Shown here in pieces: positions 61,254 to 64,000 of a DNA stretch of 64,000 nucleotides (positions are counted from its first letter, which is position 1; the number at the start of each line of letters is the position of its first letter). The position numbers and the translations under genes were made by a program. The DNA is from Phycisphaerae bacterium. Its GTDB lineage: Bacteria; Planctomycetota; Phycisphaerae; UBA1845; Fen-1342. The stretch lies in the NCBI GenBank assembly GCA_022072445.1, contig JAJVHV010000003.1, positions 197,204 through 261,203 on the forward strand, written 5' to 3'. The notes beneath the pieces were generated by a model. That model searched no databases. It was given only the letters and a program-made list of their open reading frames with translations, and was not told the DNA's origin.

Positions 61254-62045
61254 ATGGATGATGCGATCGCCGCAATCTGTACCTCACCGGCCGAATTTAC
61301 CGTGTCCACCGAATCCGACGAACCGCTGGGGGACGTGGATCGTCCTCGCGTGCGTCTCGCGAATCGCCGCGACGAACCCGTCGCCGACACATCCGAGCCG
61401 ATCTCGGACGTCAGCGTCGAGCACCATGAGGCCGTGGCCGACGCCACTCCCGACGAAATCGGCGTGGCGCAGATTATCGAATCGATCCTGTTCGCGTCCG
61501 ACGCGGCGCTGAGCGCCGCCAAGATCGCCGAGCTGATCGACGAGGTGACCGCCGACGACGTGCACGCGCAGATCGCGGTCCTGAACCTCAAGTACCAGCG
61601 TGCCGGGCTGTCGTTTCGGATTCAGCGCGTCGCGGGCGGGTTTCAGATGATGACGCTCCCCGCTTATCAGACCTGGCTGCGCCGCCTGCATCACGATCGC
61701 GCCAACACGCGTCTCAGCGACGCGGCCCTCGAAACCCTCTCGGTGATCGCCTACCGGCAGCCCGTGACGCGGGCCGACATCGAGTCGATCCGCGGGGTGG
61801 CGTGCGGCGAGGTAGTCAACCGGCTGCGCGAGCTGGGCCTTGTGCGGATGGTGGGCCGCGCGGAGGTCGTGGGGCGTCCGATGCTTTATGGGACGACCCG
61901 CAAGTTCCTCGAACTCTTCGGACTCGCCAGCCTGGACGAGCTGCCGCCGATGGAAGCACTTGCCATCCGCCGCTCGGCTCCGCCCGCCGAGCCGCTCAAA
62001 CCGCACGACGGCGGGGACGAGCTGCGGGCCGCCGCCGGCGCCTGA
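61254..62045 (+). CDS. scpB: Segregation and condensation protein B
   Basis: 263-residue ScpB, which dimerises and helps close the SMC-ScpA ring in chromosome condensation. The winged-helix signatures are VAQIIESILFASDAALSAAKIAELI, LNLKYQRAGLSFRIQRVAGGFQMMT and LSVIAYRQPVTRADIESIRGV, then LRELGLVRMVGRAEVVGRPMLYGTT. A ~55-residue acidic N-terminal extension precedes the domain. AGGAG 10 nt upstream supports ATG 61254. No scpA gene is adjacent, which is unusual. Confidence 0.92.
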   Translation: MDDAIAAICTSPAEFTVSTESDEPLGDVDRPRVRLANRRDEPVADTSEPISDVSVEHHEAVADATPDEIGVAQIIESILFASDAALSAAKIAELIDEVTADDVHAQIAVLNLKYQRAGLSFRIQRVAGGFQMMTLPAYQTWLRRLHHDRANTRLSDAALETLSVIAYRQPVTRADIESIRGVACGEVVNRLRELGLVRMVGRAEVVGRPMLYGTTRKFLELFGLASLDELPPMEALAIRRSAPPAEPLKPHDGGDELRAAAGA

Positions 62046-62133
62046 GTCGGCGCTCCGGCGCAGCTCCGGCGGTGGTCACGTCGGCTGCACCTGCGTGTTT
62101 CAGTTGCTGGGCGATCAGACCGATCGTCCGAAT

Positions 62134-63516
62134 ATGCCTGATTTTCCCGCCGGGCCTGCCCGGCCGCCCCGCGACCGACGTAGCCGCTCGCCACAGCTTG
62201 CGCGTCGCGCCACGGCGCTGCTTTGCGCCGGATATGTTCTGGTGGTGGCGCCGATCGCGTGGTGGAGTTGGCGGGCGCACGAGTACGAGCGGCGGACGAT
62301 GCGCGCACTGGCGGAGCCGCTGCTCGCCGCCGTCTTGGCCGAGCGGCTCGAACGCCACGCGGCCCGCGGGCAGTCGATCGCCGACGCGCTGGCGCGCGTC
62401 GCCGACGAGAATCAGCGTCTGGCGTGGGCCGCGGTGATCGACGCGCAGGGGCAGGTGGTGGAGTTCCGCAAGCGCGTTTCGCTGACCTACGAGGAAATCC
62501 GCCCCCAGATCGACCTTTCGGCCGGCTCGATGCGGCTTGCGGCACTGCGCGTCGGCGCGGGCTTTTCGCCGACGATGCGGCTGCTGAGCGTTCCGCTCGC
62601 CGGAGGCGGCAGCCTGGCCGCGATCATCGACGTCGAGCCTCCAGCACCGCCCGAGCACCTGGCTGCGCTGGCGATCGGCGTCAGCGTGGGCGGCCTGCTT
62701 GTCGTGCTGGTGCTGCTGCAACGCTGCGTGCTTCGCCCGCTGCGCCGGCTGGGCCAGCGCGTCGCCGACGTGCGCGGCGAGCTGGCCGAGCTGCTGCCGC
62801 TGGGCGTGGTGCCGACCGAGCTGCACGCGCTGGTCACGGGCATCGACCAAACCCGCCGCGCCCTGCGCGAAACGCGCGAAGAGGCCGCCGAGCTGCGCTA
62901 CTTCATGGACGACCGCGTTTCGCGGCGGACGCGGACGGCGCAGGTGGCGCAGAAGCAGGCCGAGCAGAGCGCCGACACCGACGCATTGTCCGGGCTGCTC
63001 AACCGCCGGGCCCTGCATCGCGAGCTGCCGGCGCTGGTCGCCAAGCAGATGGCGGCAGGCGGTCCGCTCTCGCTGATGGTCATCGACGTCGACCACTTCA
63101 AGGAGCTGAACGACCAGCGCGGACACACGGCCGGCGACGACGTGATCCGGTTCATCGGCGAGCTGATCCGCGCCGTCACGCGGCGGAACGTCGACCTGGC
63201 GGTGCGTTACGGCGGCGACGAGTTTGTGGTCGCGATGCCCGGCGCCGCCGGCCGCGACGCGGCCGCCGCCGCGCTGCGCCTGGCGACGATGTTCGCGCAG
63301 CAGGTCCGCACGCTGGGCGCGCTGCCGGAGCCGCCGGCGCTTTCGATCGGCGTGGCGACGCTGCCGCAGGACGGTCCGCGAAGCGGCGACGACCTGCTCA
63401 AGCTGGCGGACCAGACGATGTACACGGCGAAGCGCAACCGCCGCCACGTGTTGACGGCGGGCGAGGCCCGCAACCTGCCGCAGGGCGACGCGCGTCACGC
63501 ACGCGCTCGCTCGTAG
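62134..63516 (+). CDS. Diguanylate cyclase with periplasmic sensor region
   Basis: 460-residue membrane protein that makes cyclic di-GMP. Two transmembrane helices lie at about 27-45 and 182-205, around a ~130-residue periplasmic domain. A coiled linker follows, and the GGDEF domain has intact active-site residues GGDEF (360-364) after RY. The product-inhibition I-site RNVD (351-354) is in the expected place, five residues before. The sensor has no recognised fold, so its signal is unknown. Confidence 0.92.
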   Translation: MPDFPAGPARPPRDRRSRSPQLARRATALLCAGYVLVVAPIAWWSWRAHEYERRTMRALAEPLLAAVLAERLERHAARGQSIADALARVADENQRLAWAAVIDAQGQVVEFRKRVSLTYEEIRPQIDLSAGSMRLAALRVGAGFSPTMRLLSVPLAGGGSLAAIIDVEPPAPPEHLAALAIGVSVGGLLVVLVLLQRCVLRPLRRLGQRVADVRGELAELLPLGVVPTELHALVTGIDQTRRALRETREEAAELRYFMDDRVSRRTRTAQVAQKQAEQSADTDALSGLLNRRALHRELPALVAKQMAAGGPLSLMVIDVDHFKELNDQRGHTAGDDVIRFIGELIRAVTRRNVDLAVRYGGDEFVVAMPGAAGRDAAAAALRLATMFAQQVRTLGALPEPPALSIGVATLPQDGPRSGDDLLKLADQTMYTAKRNRRHVLTAGEARNLPQGDARHARARS

Positions 63517-63625
63517 CCTGCCGCGCCGCGGCCGACGAGCTGACGAGCTGGCTTGATCCACAGGTTGCGGGGGGCTATCCTTGTTTGATGGTGTGTTGCG
63601 CCTCGGGCTGGGGACGGAGGTGCGC

Positions 63626-64000
63626 ATGTGCGGGTTGGGGTTGGTCGAGCGAGAGTCGGTGGGCGGCTTTGCGCCGCCGGCGCGGCGTCGAAACGCGCGG
63701 GTCGCGTGTCGTGCGATCGGCGCGCTGATTCTGATTGGCGGGGGGGGGGGCGCAAAGCCTCTTGGCGGGTGATCCGTTCTGGGGAATGTCCAAGACGGCC
63801 GCCATCGGCACCAGCAAGCTGGAGCCAACCGTGGCAGTCGGTACCGATCGGATCGTGCAGGTCGGCAATCATCGGATCATCGTGTTTGACCGCGACGGCG
63901 TCGAGAAGTGGCGCGCTCGGCTTGGTTTCAACGAAATCGACTCAAGTTATTCGACCGACTTCTGGGACGATGTCGATTCGGGCATCGGCGGGACGTTTGA
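63626..64000 (+). CDS. Secreted protein, partial and interrupted by an 11-G run
   Basis: ATG 63626 has GGAGG 5 nt upstream and encodes a basic N-terminus then ALILIGGGG, like a signal peptide. The reading frame ends at 63772. A second frame from 63735 continues open to the window end (DPFWGMSKTAAIGTSKLEPT, IVQVGNHRIIVFDRDG), clearly coding. The two join if the G11 run at 63740-63750 has ten Gs. The encoded part resembles secreted proteins with a beta-propeller-like start (AVGTDRIVQVGNHRI), but no firm family. Confidence 0.6.

Overview
The window is a high-GC bacterial chromosome segment whose style points to Planctomycetota. The evidence is family-level and read by eye: secreted proteins ending in dockerin-like EF-hand pairs (11561-12583 and 47228-48754), a DUF1559-like pilin (50520-51032), a PEP-CTERM-like sorting tail (60460-61101), a Tat-exported Gfo/Idh/MocA oxidoreductase, a giant GreA of the kind known from Chlamydiae, and many short palindromic repeats between genes. 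Class or genus cannot be set from this sequence alone. No rRNA, tRNA, CRISPR array, prophage, transposase or origin was recognised.

Layout. 52-4452: RNase D, then a four-gene plus-strand run (unknown, YhaM-like OB/HD nuclease, small lipoprotein, glycosyltransferase). 4466-6772: a tightly overlapping minus-strand operon LOG-MarR-histidine phosphatase-EVE. 6990-11289: a rhomboid-like protein without its histidine, and a large hybrid histidine kinase. 11561-15923: dockerin/pilin-like secreted protein, acpP-fabF with a clear promoter, and a KBL-type aminotransferase carrying an in-frame repeat insertion. 16036-19357: an accessory island (Uma2 nuclease, TIGR04255 protein, putative antitoxin, PIN toxin, PD-(D/E)XK-like protein). 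19498-25028: metG, a zinc-protease lipoprotein, another lipoprotein, a DinB protein and kynureninase. 25198-35008: nuoGHIJKLMN of respiratory complex I, with a short NuoG. 35187-43233: membrane protein, GreA fusion, ABC exporter pair, ECF sigma/anti-sigma/secreted protein operon. 43337-46960: an operon running from a consensus promoter through a HEAT protein and a secreted protein to rpmA and a strong terminator. 47228-52830: subtilase, an alpha-CTD-like/PIN toxin-antitoxin pair, a CBM9-like protein, and the yggX-enoyl-CoA hydratase-cyclophilin-pilin operon. 52936-57783: DoxX, Gfo/Idh/MocA, BtpA (with an 11-residue repeat array) and a secreted unknown. 57854-60328: feoAB with a promoter and a possible Fur site. 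60460-64000: PEP-CTERM-like protein, scpB, a diguanylate cyclase, and the start of a secreted protein interrupted by an 11-G run.

Most of the window is core metabolism and envelope biology. The less ordinary material lies in the toxin/nuclease island at 16-19 kb, the alpha-CTD/PIN pair at 49 kb, the exported HEAT protein with an internal receiver-like fold, short repeats that have entered coding sequence in two enzymes, and the poly-G frameshift at the right edge. I did not find a clear new multi-gene system. The best candidate is the TIGR04255-antitoxin-PIN cassette.
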